A DNA stretch of 64,000 nt from Paenibacillus cellulositrophicus (GTDB taxonomy: Bacteria; Bacillota; Bacilli; Paenibacillales; Paenibacillaceae), in contig NZ_CP045295.1 in the NCBI RefSeq assembly GCF_009363095.1, forward strand, positions 6,167,001-6,231,000, written 5' to 3'. The notes beneath the pieces are model-generated. The model was not told the DNA's origin and did no database searches. It saw only the letters and a list, made by a program, of their open reading frames with translations. Below are positions 15,707 to 25,426 of this stretch, piece after piece (the stretch's first letter is position 1; the number at the start of each line of letters is the position of its first letter). The position numbers and the translations under genes were made by a program.

Positions 15707-17287
15707 GTGAACGAAAGAATCGTCCAGTATAAGGACAAGGTCGTTCAGTACTGGAATCAATTCAGCAAAAAGCAGAAAATTTTATTCATTTCTACGATCG
15801 CTTTTATTATCATCGCCATTGTCGTGCTGACCATGCAGTTTTCCAAAACGGAGTATGAAGTGGCCTTCAAGGACTTGAATGCCAGTGACTCCGCAGGCAT
15901 TATGAACTACCTTGATACGAACAACATCCCGTATAAATTGAGTCCTAACGGAACATCCATTTCGGTACCGAGTACGGAGGCGGCTCGCATCAAGGTCGAT
16001 GTCGGCTCACAGGGACTCATTCAGAATGGATCCATCGGTTTCAAAACGTTCGATCAATCATCATCGATCGGCACAACCGACAGCGAGTTTGACGTCAAGT
16101 ACAACAACGCATTGAACGGAGAAGTTGAGCAGCTGCTCACGAGCATGAACGGCATAAATAAGGCTAAAGTCCTAGTAAACCTGCCGAAGGAAAGTGTGTT
16201 TGCAAGCGAAGAAGACCAGGAGAAAGCAAGCGCCTCAGTCGTGCTTTCCTTTAAACCGGGTTATCATCCAAGCCAGCAAACGATCGACGGGTACTTTAAC
16301 TTGGTCAAGACCGCCGTACCGAATCTGCCGGTAGAGAATATTACCATCACCGAATCAGAGGGCAATACGGAGCTGCTGTCGTCGGCCCAAGGCGGTTCGG
16401 GAACGCTGTCCTCGTCCGTCGAAGAAAATTTTGCGCTTCAGAAAAAGTTCGAAAGCGAAGTTCGCCAGAACGTCAAAGAGTTTCTGAGCCAGTTCATGGG
16501 ACCGAATAAAGTCGATGTCCTCGTCGTCTCCAAGCTGAATTTCGATAAAGTTCAGAGCAAGGAAAACATGGTGACACCGGTAGATACGGAGAACATGAAA
16601 GGCATTGAAATCAGCGTTCAGGAAATTTCGAAGAATTATACGGGTAAGAGCAATCCGGATAGCGGAGTGGCGGGCACGGGCCAAACCCAGGTGCCGGGGT
16701 ATCCAAGTAACTCGTCCACAGGTGACGTAACTTCCGAGGATTTGTCCAAGACGATCAATTACGAGGTTAACCATATTACCAAAGACATCGTTGCCAGTCC
16801 GTATACCGTAAAAGATTTAACCATAAACGTAGCAGTTGAACCACCAACGGGACAAACCAGTGTAGATCAACAAACCAGAGATGCCATTCAGAATATCTTG
16901 GTAAATATCGTAAGGGCATCGCTTGCCGATTCCGGTATTACATATACAGACGCTGATTTGGCTAAAAAAGTTTCGGTCTATTCGCAACCTTTCAGTGGTA
17001 ATGTTACCCAGCCGAGCGGAATCAAGCTTTCCCAAGGCATGCTGTGGGGAATTGGCCTTGCCGCGCTTGCGCTGCTTGCGGGTGGAGGTTACCTGATTTA
17101 CCGCCGCCGCAAGAACAAAGAGGAAATCGAAGAAGATCTTCCGCTGCCGCCTGCGGCAGAGTTTCCTTCCATTAATCTGGAGAGCGTGACGAACGAAAGT
17201 CAGGTGCGCAAACAGCTGGAGACATTGGCGAAGAGAAAGCCGGATGAATTCGTCAACCTGCTGCGTACATGGCTCGCGGATGAATAG
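15707..17287 (+). CDS. fliF: Flagellar MS-ring protein FliF
   Basis: 526 residues. A first transmembrane segment lies at about 25-43 and a second at about 443-465. Between them are the ring-building motifs (YNNALNGEVEQLLTSMNGINKAKVLVNLPKESVF) and a serine/glycine-rich insertion. The cytoplasmic C-terminal tail ends LAKRKPDEFVNLLRTWLADE, the FliG-binding helix. GTG 15707 gives an N-terminus like B. subtilis FliF; an upstream GTG at 15695 is possible. Bases 16795-16990 inside the gene are AT-richer than the rest. fliG starts 11 bases after the stop. Confidence 0.96.
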   Translation: MNERIVQYKDKVVQYWNQFSKKQKILFISTIAFIIIAIVVLTMQFSKTEYEVAFKDLNASDSAGIMNYLDTNNIPYKLSPNGTSISVPSTEAARIKVDVGSQGLIQNGSIGFKTFDQSSSIGTTDSEFDVKYNNALNGEVEQLLTSMNGINKAKVLVNLPKESVFASEEDQEKASASVVLSFKPGYHPSQQTIDGYFNLVKTAVPNLPVENITITESEGNTELLSSAQGGSGTLSSSVEENFALQKKFESEVRQNVKEFLSQFMGPNKVDVLVVSKLNFDKVQSKENMVTPVDTENMKGIEISVQEISKNYTGKSNPDSGVAGTGQTQVPGYPSNSSTGDVTSEDLSKTINYEVNHITKDIVASPYTVKDLTINVAVEPPTGQTSVDQQTRDAIQNILVNIVRASLADSGITYTDADLAKKVSVYSQPFSGNVTQPSGIKLSQGMLWGIGLAALALLAGGGYLIYRRRKNKEEIEEDLPLPPAAEFPSINLESVTNESQVRKQLETLAKRKPDEFVNLLRTWLADE

Positions 17288-17298
17288 GGGGTGGATTT

Positions 17299-18315
17299 AT
17301 GGCAAAAGCAAACAGCCAGGCACTGAGCGGGCGGCAAAAAGCGGCCATCCTGCTCATTACGCTGGGACCGGAAGTGTCCGCACAAATTTTTAAGCACTTG
17401 CGTGACGACGAGATCGAGCAGCTGACGCTGGAAATCGCCAATGTGCGCAAAGTGGACAGTGTGGAAAAGGACCTGATTATGTCCGAGTTTCATCAAATCT
17501 GTCTGGCCCAGGAATATATTTCGCAGGGCGGCATCAACTACGCCAAGGAAATCCTTGAAAAGGCGCTCGGCTCGCAGAAGGCGCTTGAAGTCATCAACCG
17601 TCTGACGGCGACGCTGCAGGTACGCCCGTTCGATTTTGCCCGCAAAGCGGATCCGAACCAGATTTTGAACTTTATACAGAACGAAAATGCCCAGACGATC
17701 GCCCTGGTGCTGTCCTACCTGCAATTTGAGCAGGCGGCGGCGATTCTGTCCTCCCTGCCGCAGGAAAAGCAGGCGGATGTGGCAAGAAGAATCGCGGTTA
17801 TGGACAGCACGTCACCTGAAGTTATCGCCCAGGTAGAGCGCGTGCTGGAGCAGAAGCTGTCGGCGACCGTGACACAGGATTACACGAATGCCGGCGGCAT
17901 CGAATCGATCGTCCAGATTTTGAACGGAGTCGACCGGGGAACCGAACGAACGATCCTCGATTCGCTCGAAATTCAGGATCCGGAGCTGGCCGAAGAAATC
18001 AAGAAGAGAATGTTCGTGTTCGAGGATATTGTCAACGTCGACAACCGTTCCATTCAGCGGATCATCCGCGACATCGAGAACGCCGACCTTCAGCTTGCCC
18101 TCAAGGTGGCGAGCGAAGAGGTGCGGGACGTCATTTTCCGCAACATGTCCAAGCGGATGGCCGAAACCTTCAAGGAAGAGATGGAATATATGGGGCCAGT
18201 GCGGCTGCGTGACGTCGAAGAAGCTCAGACCCGCATCGTAGGCACCATCCGCAGACTGGAAGAAGCCGGGGAGATCATCATCGCCCGCGGCGGAGGAGAT
18301 GACATCATTGTCTAA
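17299..18315 (+). CDS. fliG: Flagellar motor switch protein FliG
   Basis: 338 residues, full length. Three armadillo-like parts are visible: the N-domain (GRQKAAILLITLGPEVSAQIFKHL), the middle domain with EHPQTIA-type loop replaced by NENAQTIALVLSYL, and the C-domain with EEIKKRMFVFEDIV. The C-domain also carries the charged torque helix (DNRSIQRIIRDIENADLQLALK). It couples FliF to FliM/FliY and to the MotA stator. Its last 17 bases overlap fliH. Confidence 0.97.
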   Translation: MAKANSQALSGRQKAAILLITLGPEVSAQIFKHLRDDEIEQLTLEIANVRKVDSVEKDLIMSEFHQICLAQEYISQGGINYAKEILEKALGSQKALEVINRLTATLQVRPFDFARKADPNQILNFIQNENAQTIALVLSYLQFEQAAAILSSLPQEKQADVARRIAVMDSTSPEVIAQVERVLEQKLSATVTQDYTNAGGIESIVQILNGVDRGTERTILDSLEIQDPELAEEIKKRMFVFEDIVNVDNRSIQRIIRDIENADLQLALKVASEEVRDVIFRNMSKRMAETFKEEMEYMGPVRLRDVEEAQTRIVGTIRRLEEAGEIIIARGGGDDIIV

Positions 18316-19153
18316 TTTGATTAAGTCTTCGCAGTACGTACCGGTGGAAGCCCTCAAGCGGCTGGATCTGGCAAGGCACTATGCGCTTCCGGAGCAGGAT
18401 GAGGCAAACAACGAGGTAAAGATTGAAGAGATCCGGGCCCAGGCGGATGAAGAGAGTAAACGGCTCAGCCAGGAAATGCTGCAGGATGCCAAGGAGTTCG
18501 CGGAGCGACACATCCGTGAGGCGTCTGAAGAGGCGCAGCGGATACTGGCCGAGAACGAGGAGAAGATCAATGCCTGGTGGCAGGAACGCAGGGAGCAGGA
18601 CGAGCACCTGATCGAGGCCGTGAAGTCGGAAGGCTACGCAGAGGGATACCGGGAAGGCGCTGAGAAAGCGGAAGCGGATCTTGCGGCCAAGCTTCAGGAA
18701 ATGATGGCCGAAGCCCAGTCGGTTTTGCGGCATGCCTATATGATCAAAGAGCAGATCATTCAGGAAGCCGAGCCCTTTCTCGTAGATCTGAGCTGTGCCA
18801 TCGCCGAGAAGGTGATCGACAAGCAGCTGACCGTGGACCGGGATTATGCGATCGATCTCATCCGGAAGAACTTGTCCCGCAAACGGGAGCAGGGCGTAAT
18901 TACGCTTTGCGTGGCGCCGGAGCATTTCGCTTTTGTCCAGGCGGCCCGGGAAGAGCTGAGCGTGGCGATCGATTCGCAAGCGGAGCTGCAAATCCTGCCG
19001 GATGCTACGGTTCATGATCACGGCTGCGTCATCCGCTCCTCGTTCGGCAGCGTCGACGCACGCGTGGAAACACAGCTGACCGAAATCAAAAAAGAGCTGA
19101 TACGCATCGCTCTGGACGAAGGGGAACGGAGAGACCAAGATGAAGGTGCTTGA
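18299..19153 (+). CDS. fliH: Flagellar export stator protein FliH
   Basis: 284 residues. The first 50 residues are weakly conserved. A long coiled coil with many E, K, A and Q follows (about 40-135). Its end carries the G-xxx-G-like segment SEGYAEGYREGAEKAEADLAAKL. The C-terminal V-ATPase-E-like domain (from about 150) includes CAIAEKVIDKQL. It binds FliI and regulates its ATPase at the export gate. It overlaps fliG and fliI. Confidence 0.92.
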   Translation: MTSLSNLIKSSQYVPVEALKRLDLARHYALPEQDEANNEVKIEEIRAQADEESKRLSQEMLQDAKEFAERHIREASEEAQRILAENEEKINAWWQERREQDEHLIEAVKSEGYAEGYREGAEKAEADLAAKLQEMMAEAQSVLRHAYMIKEQIIQEAEPFLVDLSCAIAEKVIDKQLTVDRDYAIDLIRKNLSRKREQGVITLCVAPEHFAFVQAAREELSVAIDSQAELQILPDATVHDHGCVIRSSFGSVDARVETQLTEIKKELIRIALDEGERRDQDEGA

Positions 19154-20459
19154 CAGCGGACGGTATATGGAGCATTTGCGGAACATCGATCCGGTCCGGA
19201 TCAACGGAAAAGTCACCCAGGTCATCGGACTGATGGTCGAGTCGGAAGGCCCGGACGCCAGCGTCGGAGACGTCTGCTACATTTATCCGAGCAAAGGAGC
19301 CAAGCCGCTGCAGGCGGAAGTTGTCGGTTTCCGCGACAACAAGGTTCTGCTCATGCCGCTCGGTGAGCTGCAGTCGATCGGACCGGGGTGCGATGTGGTC
19401 GGCACGGGCAAGCCGCTCAGCGTTCAGGTAGGCTCCGAGCTGCTTGGCAAGGTGCTGGACGGTTTGGGGCAGCCGCTCGACGGTTCACTGATTCCGACCC
19501 GGATGCCGCACAGCTCGACGTATAACACGCCGCCCAACCCGCTGAACCGGCCCCGGGTGCTGGAGCCGATCAGCATCGGCGTACGGGCGATCGATGGTCT
19601 GCTGACCATCGGCAAAGGGCAGCGGGTCGGGATTTTCGCCGGTTCGGGCGTCGGGAAAAGTACGCTGATGGGCATGATCGCGCGCAACACCGCGGCGGAT
19701 GTCAACGTGATCGCGCTCATCGGCGAGCGGGGACGGGAAGTGCTCGATTTTATCGAGCGCGACCTGGGTCCCGAGGGGCTGCAGCGATCGGTGGTCATCG
19801 TGGCCACCTCCGACCAGCCTGCGCTGATCCGGATCAAGGGAGCGCTGATCGCGACGACGATCGCCGAGTATTTCCGGGACCGGGGCATGAACGTCATGCT
19901 GATGATGGATTCCGTGACGCGGTATGCGATGGCGCAGCGGGAAGTGGGGCTGGCGATCGGCGAACCGCCGGCGATGCGCGGTTATACGCCGTCGGTGTTC
20001 GCGAGCCTGCCGAAGCTGCTCGAACGGGCGGGGACAGGGCCGCAAGGTTCCATTACCGCCTTTTACACCGTGCTCGTCGACGGCGACGACATGAATGAGC
20101 CGATCGCGGATGCGGTGCGGGGAATCCTGGACGGGCACATCGTGCTGAACAGGGGTATCGCGAACAAGGGCCATTTTCCCGCGATCGACGTGCTTGCCAG
20201 CATCAGCCGGGTGATGAAGGATATTGCGCCGCGCGAGCAGACGGACGCTGCAGATAATTTGAAGCGGCTGATGGCTGTCTACAAAGAGTCCGAGGATCTG
20301 ATCAACATCGGCGCTTACCAAAAAGGCTCGAACGAGCAAATCGATGAAGCCATCGATTCCATCCAGGCCATCTGGGATTTTACCAAGCAGCGCGTAGACG
20401 AAAAAGTGACGCTGGAGCAGGTTCAAGAACGTTTGATTTCCGAATTTTCAAGGAGATGA
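19140..20459 (+). CDS. fliI: Flagellum-specific ATPase FliI
   Basis: 439 residues, F1-beta-like. The P-loop is GSGVGKST (168-175), with GERGREVLDFI and the Walker B region MNVMLMMDSVTRYAMAQREV. The family block GEPPAMRGYTPSVFASLPKLLERAG follows. It drives type III flagellar export together with FliH and FliJ. ATG 19140 lies inside the fliH end, after GGGGAACGGAGAG. Confidence 0.97.
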   Translation: MKVLDSGRYMEHLRNIDPVRINGKVTQVIGLMVESEGPDASVGDVCYIYPSKGAKPLQAEVVGFRDNKVLLMPLGELQSIGPGCDVVGTGKPLSVQVGSELLGKVLDGLGQPLDGSLIPTRMPHSSTYNTPPNPLNRPRVLEPISIGVRAIDGLLTIGKGQRVGIFAGSGVGKSTLMGMIARNTAADVNVIALIGERGREVLDFIERDLGPEGLQRSVVIVATSDQPALIRIKGALIATTIAEYFRDRGMNVMLMMDSVTRYAMAQREVGLAIGEPPAMRGYTPSVFASLPKLLERAGTGPQGSITAFYTVLVDGDDMNEPIADAVRGILDGHIVLNRGIANKGHFPAIDVLASISRVMKDIAPREQTDAADNLKRLMAVYKESEDLINIGAYQKGSNEQIDEAIDSIQAIWDFTKQRVDEKVTLEQVQERLISEFSRR

Positions 20460-20468
20460 CCTTAAGGG

Positions 20469-20918
20469 ATGAGATTTCAGTACGCGTTCCAAAAAATTGT
20501 CGACCTCAAAAGCAACGAACGTACCCAGGCGGAATGGATGCTGTCCAGCGCCATCGGCAAGCTTCAGGCGGAAGAAAAATCGCTGGGAGAGCTGCTGGAT
20601 ATCCGGGAGAGCATGGTCAAGCAGCTTCAGGAAGCCGCAGGCCAATGCGTTCCTGTCTCCATGATTCAGGAAATTCAGGCGTATGTCGAATATTTGGACC
20701 AATGCATACGGATGAAGCATGTGGATGTGAACAGAGCCAATATGAAGGTTCAGATGCAGCAGAAGCATTTGTCCACAAAGATGCTGGATGAAAACGTCTG
20801 GTTAAAAGCGCGGGACAAAGCAAAGACGGCATTTCAGCAGCAGGCGCTCCTGCATGAGCAGAACGAGCTTGACGAGATGGCGACCGTACGGTTTGCCATG
20901 GGCGCTAGGGCGAGATGA
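20469..20918 (+). CDS. fliJ: Flagellar export chaperone FliJ
   Basis: 149 residues, almost wholly helical coiled coil from residue 5 to 140, rich in Q, E, K and A. It opens MRFQYAFQKIVDLKSNERTQAEWML, a typical FliJ start. FliJ links the FliI ATPase to FlhA and escorts hook-filament chaperones. It starts 9 bases after fliI. Assignment rests on pattern and position. Confidence 0.9.
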   Translation: MRFQYAFQKIVDLKSNERTQAEWMLSSAIGKLQAEEKSLGELLDIRESMVKQLQEAAGQCVPVSMIQEIQAYVEYLDQCIRMKHVDVNRANMKVQMQQKHLSTKMLDENVWLKARDKAKTAFQQQALLHEQNELDEMATVRFAMGARAR

Positions 20919-20960
20919 GTGAACGTGATATAGAGCTGCTGGCTTGGGGGTGGAACAACT

Positions 20961-21896
20961 GTGGCAAGAACAGGTTTTGAAGAATTAGAGAAAGAATCAA
21001 CAGGGGGATTTGAACGGTTTTTGTTTTTAGTTATACCAATCATCTTTACGGTGGTGCTTCTGGGCGTGCTTCTGATGCTGCTGAACACCAACGTGCGGAA
21101 CGAAGTGCTCGGCGTTGCCAACAAAATTCCGGTTGTGAAAAACTGGGTCCCTGACCCGGTCAAGGATCCGGAAGCGGCCAAGCTGGACAAAACGAAAGCA
21201 CAGGTGGAGAGCGCGACCGCTACGATCAAGGAGCTGAAAAGCCAGCTGGAAGCCAAGGAAGCGGATCTTCAGAAGGCTAAGGAAGACCGGCAGCAGCAGG
21301 ACAGTAAAATCAAATCGCTGCAGACGCAGATTGATCAGCTCCAGGAGAGCGGCGCGCAGGCTGCGGATGCACAGACGGGAAATACCGCCGACGATTACGA
21401 GAAGCAGGTCAAAAACTTGGCGAAAATGTACGCCGGCATGAGCCCGAGCAAAGCGGCGCCGATTCTGCAGAATATGACCACGGAAGAGGTCGTTCAGCTG
21501 CTTAACGCCATGGATGCCGACAGCCGAATGAACATCCTCGCCAAGATGGATCCGAAGATGGCGGCGGATATCACGCTGAAAATGAAGGACTCCGTGTCAT
21601 CCAGCGATTTGGCGATCGCGGCGCTTCAGTCCAGAGTGAACAAGGACAGCGCCGCGCAGACGACACCGTCGTCAACCGGGCTCGACAAGGCTCAAATCAG
21701 CCAGACATTCGGGTCGATGAACGCGGACAGCGCGGCCAATCTGCTGCTGGCCATGTACAAGATCAGTCCGGACAAAGTACTGACGATTCTGGGCGCCGTG
21801 GCAGATTCGACACGGTCAAGCATTTTGGATTCGATGAGCAAAACAGACCAGAAGACGAGCGCTGTCATTCTCAACAAGCTGCTAAGCAGCAAGTAG
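20961..21896 (+). CDS. ylxF: MotE-like protein with MgtE N-domain (YlxF position)
   Basis: 311 residues. One transmembrane helix lies near the N-terminus (about 19-40). A coiled coil follows (about 75-130), then an MgtE-N-type superhelical domain (LAKMYAGMSPSKAAPILQNM, EEVVQLLNAMDADSRMNILAKMDPKMAADI). It resembles MotE, the FliF/motor-associated chaperone of some bacteria. B. subtilis has ylxF between fliJ and fliK. GTG 20961 follows a GGGGG-rich site. Its exact role here is inferred. Confidence 0.8.
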   Translation: MARTGFEELEKESTGGFERFLFLVIPIIFTVVLLGVLLMLLNTNVRNEVLGVANKIPVVKNWVPDPVKDPEAAKLDKTKAQVESATATIKELKSQLEAKEADLQKAKEDRQQQDSKIKSLQTQIDQLQESGAQAADAQTGNTADDYEKQVKNLAKMYAGMSPSKAAPILQNMTTEEVVQLLNAMDADSRMNILAKMDPKMAADITLKMKDSVSSSDLAIAALQSRVNKDSAAQTTPSSTGLDKAQISQTFGSMNADSAANLLLAMYKISPDKVLTILGAVADSTRSSILDSMSKTDQKTSAVILNKLLSSK

Positions 21897-21974
21897 TGAT
21901 TCTTTTCAACCAGAGCTTCTTTTCAACAGAGTACTTGAATGTAGTACTGCACGCGAAAGGAGGTGAAAACAAAG

Positions 21975-23441
21975 ATGAGCCTGATATTTCAAAACATTTC
22001 CGCAGGTACGTCAGCCGGAGCAAAGACAGCAGGAACAAGCGGCGGTGCGGCAAACGCCTCGGCGGGAACGGCACTGGTACCGGCATTTGGAGTATCGTTG
22101 ACTCAGCTGATGACAGGTACAGCAGGCGGTTCGCAGGAAGCTTCGGCCATGAACGGCGTGGCGTCACTTTTGGAAGGGCTGCTGAAAAATGCTCAAGCGA
22201 CCGCGGTTCAAGGGAACGGGGACAGTGATGAGCAGAATACCGCAGCCCTGCTGCAAAGCCTTCTTCTGGATGCCGATCAGCTGGATGAAGCGATTGCCGA
22301 AGACCCTGAAGTGCTGAGCGCCCTGCAAAGCTGGATTCAGCAGGTAACCACCTTGCTGCTGAACGTTCAAGGAAACGGCGAAGCACAGTCTGAAGACACC
22401 CCGGCTAATGAGGGAGATCAAGCCTTGACGGCACTGGCCAGCCACCCGGCGACGGCACGGTTTGCCGCGCAGGATGCGTTGGCCCAGCTGATCACGGTGC
22501 TGCAGCAGCCAACTACGGGGGCGGACACCACGGCGCAGGCGGCAGAACTGCTGGAAACGTTCCATAACCTGGTTCAGAACGCCACAGCTCCTGGGAAAAG
22601 CAAACCGGCGGCTCTGGTCAAGGACTCGGAATCGGCAGCACCACAGGAACCGGCACCAATGTTCCAGCCTAAAGCGGAAGGACAAGCCGGCCGCATCTCC
22701 GCGTTGCTGGAAGCGATCCGGCAGCAGCCGGCAGGCGATACTGCATCCGCTGCAAGCGGCAAGGCCGTGCTGAGTACGATCTTGACAAGACAGCATCCGA
22801 ATGCCGATGCGCAAACAGCAGCATCCGCTGCAAGCCCTTCTTCCGGAGAAGAGATGGAAGCAGCGGCGAAGCCGGAGGATCCGCTTACCAGCCAGACGAC
22901 GGTAACGGCAGGGCATCTCGTGATGAAAGAAGGCATTCAGTCGCCTCATAAAGCAGCGGCGCCAGCGGTGCCCGTTACGCAGTTTGCCAAAGAAATGAGC
23001 ACTTTTGTCGTAAACAAGCTGGAAATCGTGAAGCAAGAAGGCATCTCGGAAGCGAAAATATCGCTGTACCCGGAACATTTGGGCCAGGTCGACATTAAGC
23101 TGACGATGCAAAACGGACAGCTCGTTGCCCAATTTACGACCGAGCACGCCGGAGCCAAGGATTTGCTGGAACAGCAGATGAGTCAGCTCCGCAGTACGCT
23201 GCAGTCTCAGGGTGTGCAGGTTGAGAAACTTGTGGTAACGCAAAACCCTTCGCTGCAGTCCCAAATGTATCACGATGGCCGTCAATCCCAATCCGGTCAG
23301 CAGCAGCCGAACCGCCGGCAAAAGGACAAGGACGCTTCCTCCAAAGATGCCTTGACCGTGGCTGAGCTGGGAGACGAGCTGAATGAATGGCTTGCCCGGC
23401 AGCAGGCGGATCAAGGAAATACATTTACGGCTAAAGCGTAA
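21975..23441 (+). CDS. fliK: Flagellar hook-length control protein FliK
   Basis: 488 residues. The long N-terminal part is alanine/glycine/glutamine-rich and low in conservation, as expected for the measuring portion. The C-terminal hook domain (about 345-430) has ISEAKISLYPEHLGQVDIKL, then LEQQMSQLRSTLQSQGVQVEKL, which contacts FlhB to switch export from hook to filament. ATG 21975 follows AAAGGAGGTG. The start and end of fliK flank ylxF and flgD as in B. subtilis. Confidence 0.92.
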   Translation: MSLIFQNISAGTSAGAKTAGTSGGAANASAGTALVPAFGVSLTQLMTGTAGGSQEASAMNGVASLLEGLLKNAQATAVQGNGDSDEQNTAALLQSLLLDADQLDEAIAEDPEVLSALQSWIQQVTTLLLNVQGNGEAQSEDTPANEGDQALTALASHPATARFAAQDALAQLITVLQQPTTGADTTAQAAELLETFHNLVQNATAPGKSKPAALVKDSESAAPQEPAPMFQPKAEGQAGRISALLEAIRQQPAGDTASAASGKAVLSTILTRQHPNADAQTAASAASPSSGEEMEAAAKPEDPLTSQTTVTAGHLVMKEGIQSPHKAAAPAVPVTQFAKEMSTFVVNKLEIVKQEGISEAKISLYPEHLGQVDIKLTMQNGQLVAQFTTEHAGAKDLLEQQMSQLRSTLQSQGVQVEKLVVTQNPSLQSQMYHDGRQSQSGQQQPNRRQKDKDASSKDALTVAELGDELNEWLARQQADQGNTFTAKA

Positions 23442-23458
23442 AACGGAGGTGAACAACC

Positions 23459-24085
23459 ATGACAGATATCGTATCGACAAGCAACATTTGGCCTAACTAC
23501 TCGGCTTCCAATGTGCAGAAGGCCAGCACGAAGACGCAGACGCTCGGGAAGGACCAGTTTCTGAGCATTCTGGTGACCCAGCTTAAAAACCAGGACCCGA
23601 TGCAGCCGATGGAGGACAAGGAATTTATTGCCCAGATGGCCCAATTCACCTCGGTCGAGCAGCTGATGAACATATCCAGCCAGCTGAACGCCATGAGCCA
23701 GTCCCTTGGCAACGTATCGGGACTGATCGGCAAACAGATCAGCTGGGTCGATAGCGGAAGCAGCTCCGATCAATCAGGCGAAAGTACACCTGAGATCAAA
23801 ACGGGCATCGTGGATTCGATTATCGTCAAGGACGGCGTTCAGTACGCTTCCGTCGGGTCGGTAGCGATTCCGATTACGAAGATCGTCGAAATCATGAATG
23901 CCAAGCAGGAAGAGGGCACTCCGCCGGCGGATACCGATACGCCATCAACTGACGGTGCGTCGAATGCGAGCGGCGCGGCAGAAGGTTCTGCGGGCAGCGG
24001 ATCTGAAACCAGAGAGACGGGAGCCGAGGCAACAAGCGCAGCGGCAGGAGAGGGCACGACAGGCGGGAACGGGGAATCGGCATGA
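23459..24085 (+). CDS. flgD: Flagellar hook assembly scaffold FlgD
   Basis: 208 residues. The conserved FlgD N-domain (LGKDQFLSILVTQLKNQDPMQPMEDKEFIAQMAQFTSVEQLMN, about 29-71) is followed by a short beta part (to about 150). The last 55 residues form an E/A/G/S/T-rich disordered tail. FlgD caps the growing hook and is released afterwards. ATG 23459 follows ACGGAGGTG. The stop overlaps the next gene (ATGA at 24082). Confidence 0.93.
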   Translation: MTDIVSTSNIWPNYSASNVQKASTKTQTLGKDQFLSILVTQLKNQDPMQPMEDKEFIAQMAQFTSVEQLMNISSQLNAMSQSLGNVSGLIGKQISWVDSGSSSDQSGESTPEIKTGIVDSIIVKDGVQYASVGSVAIPITKIVEIMNAKQEEGTPPADTDTPSTDGASNASGAAEGSAGSGSETRETGAEATSAAAGEGTTGGNGESA

Positions 24086-24471
24086 ACGAACGGATGACGA
24101 TCGGACAGCTCTACCCCGGAAGGATATATCCGGCCGCACCCGTCAAGACTTCGAAACCGGCCGCAACGCCGGACGCCTCGTCCCAGACGTCATTTGATGA
24201 ACTGCTGCAGGGAAGCCTGCTCAAGTTCAGTAATCATGCGGCCAAGCGGCTGGAGCAAAGAGGAATCGAGATCAAAGGGGAACAGCTGGACAAGCTGAAC
24301 CAAGCCGTTGAAAAGGCTGCCGCCAAAGGCAGCAAGGAATCGCTGATCCTGATGAAGGATATGGCGCTCATCGTCAACGTTCCTAACCGGACGGTCGTCA
24401 CGGCGATGGACGGCAAATCCATGAAAGACAACGTGTTTACCCAAATCGACAGCGCGGTCGTGCTGTCGTAA
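24082..24471 (+). CDS. Conserved flagellar-operon protein (TIGR02530 type), unknown role
   Basis: 129 residues of a small family found in Firmicute flagellar operons between flgD and the hook gene. The conserved part is C-terminal: LLKFSNHAAKRLEQRGIEI, later LDKLNQAVEKAAAKGSKESLI and VNVPNRTVVTAMDG. The N-terminal 35 residues are proline/alanine-rich. The fold has no transmembrane segment or signal, so it should be cytoplasmic. Translational coupling to flgD and location before flgE suggest a function in hook assembly, for example as chaperone. That is inference from position only. Confidence 0.85.
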   Translation: MNERMTIGQLYPGRIYPAAPVKTSKPAATPDASSQTSFDELLQGSLLKFSNHAAKRLEQRGIEIKGEQLDKLNQAVEKAAAKGSKESLILMKDMALIVNVPNRTVVTAMDGKSMKDNVFTQIDSAVVLS

Positions 24472-24499
24472 GCTGGCTGGCCCGAACCGGAAAGCCAGG

Positions 24500-24525
24500 G
24501 AACTGCTGACCGACTGACGCAGTTC
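24500..24525 (+). other. RNA hairpin in the gap before the hook gene
   Basis: GAACTGC (24500-24506) and GCAGTTC (24519-24525) pair perfectly around a 12-base loop, 30 bases before the hook gene start. No T run follows, so it is not a normal terminator. This 83-base gap is one of the larger ones in the early operon. Confidence 0.5.
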
Positions 24526-24554
24526 ATTTCACAAACCTAGGAGGAAACAGACCA

Positions 24555-25370
24555 ATGTTGAGATCGATGTATTCAGGCGTTTCAGGGATGCGCGGATTCC
24601 AAACCAAGCTCGACGTAATCGGCAACAATATCGCCAATGTCAACACGACGGGGTTTAAGGCAGGCCGGGTGATGTTTAAGGATGTCATGAGCCAGACCGT
24701 ATCTGGCGTGACAGCGCCGGTTGACGGCGAATCGGGCGGAGCCAACGCCAAACAAATCGGGCTTGGCGTATCGATCGGATCGATTGATACGTTGCACACC
24801 GGGGGAAGCGCGCAGACGACAAACAATCCGACGGACTTGCGGATTGATGGTGACGGTTTTTTCCTTGTGAAACTGGATCCGGCCCAGGATCCTCCGTTCC
24901 TTACCAGAGCTGGCGATTTTCATGTGGATGCGCTGAAGAATCTGGTCACATCGGACGGGATGTTCGTCTGCGATTCAGGTGGGACTCCGATTAATTTGGC
25001 TGGAGCCGTTTCCTTTTCCATCTCACAGGACGGCACCATTATTCAAAAATTGGACGATGGATCAACCGATACTGCCCTTAAGGTTGGCGTAGGAAAGGTA
25101 ACAAATCCGGAAGGGCTGGAGAAAGTCGGTGGGAACCTGTATCGCTTGACGCCAAATGCTATTGAGGATGGAACTTTTCAACCAGGTGAAGCAAATGATG
25201 CAACCACAGGTACCGGTGCAATCGTTGCAGGTCAGCTGGAAATGTCCAACGTCGACCTGACCGGCGAATTTACCGAAATGATCGTCGCCCAGCGCGGCTT
25301 CCAGGCGAACTCGCGGATCATTACGACCTCCGACGAGGTGCTGCAGGAAGTCGTCAATCTGAAGCGTTAG
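24555..25370 (+). CDS. flgE: Flagellar hook protein (short FlgE, FlgG-like)
   Basis: 271 residues. The N-terminal axial motif is FQTKLDVIGNNIANVNTTGFK (about 15-35) and the C-terminal one NVDLTGEFTEMIVAQRGFQANSRIITTSDEVLQEVVNLKR. It is collinear with the 264-residue FlgE of B. subtilis, the hook subunit once called FlgG. The central variable region (25010-25220) is AT-richer than the ends. ATG 24555 has AGGAGG upstream. Confidence 0.93.
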   Translation: MLRSMYSGVSGMRGFQTKLDVIGNNIANVNTTGFKAGRVMFKDVMSQTVSGVTAPVDGESGGANAKQIGLGVSIGSIDTLHTGGSAQTTNNPTDLRIDGDGFFLVKLDPAQDPPFLTRAGDFHVDALKNLVTSDGMFVCDSGGTPINLAGAVSFSISQDGTIIQKLDDGSTDTALKVGVGKVTNPEGLEKVGGNLYRLTPNAIEDGTFQPGEANDATTGTGAIVAGQLEMSNVDLTGEFTEMIVAQRGFQANSRIITTSDEVLQEVVNLKR

Positions 25371-25426
25371 TAGAGTGAAGTGACGGGGGAGGCCTGTCCT
25401 CCTCCGATTTCCATAGGAGGCCTGCT

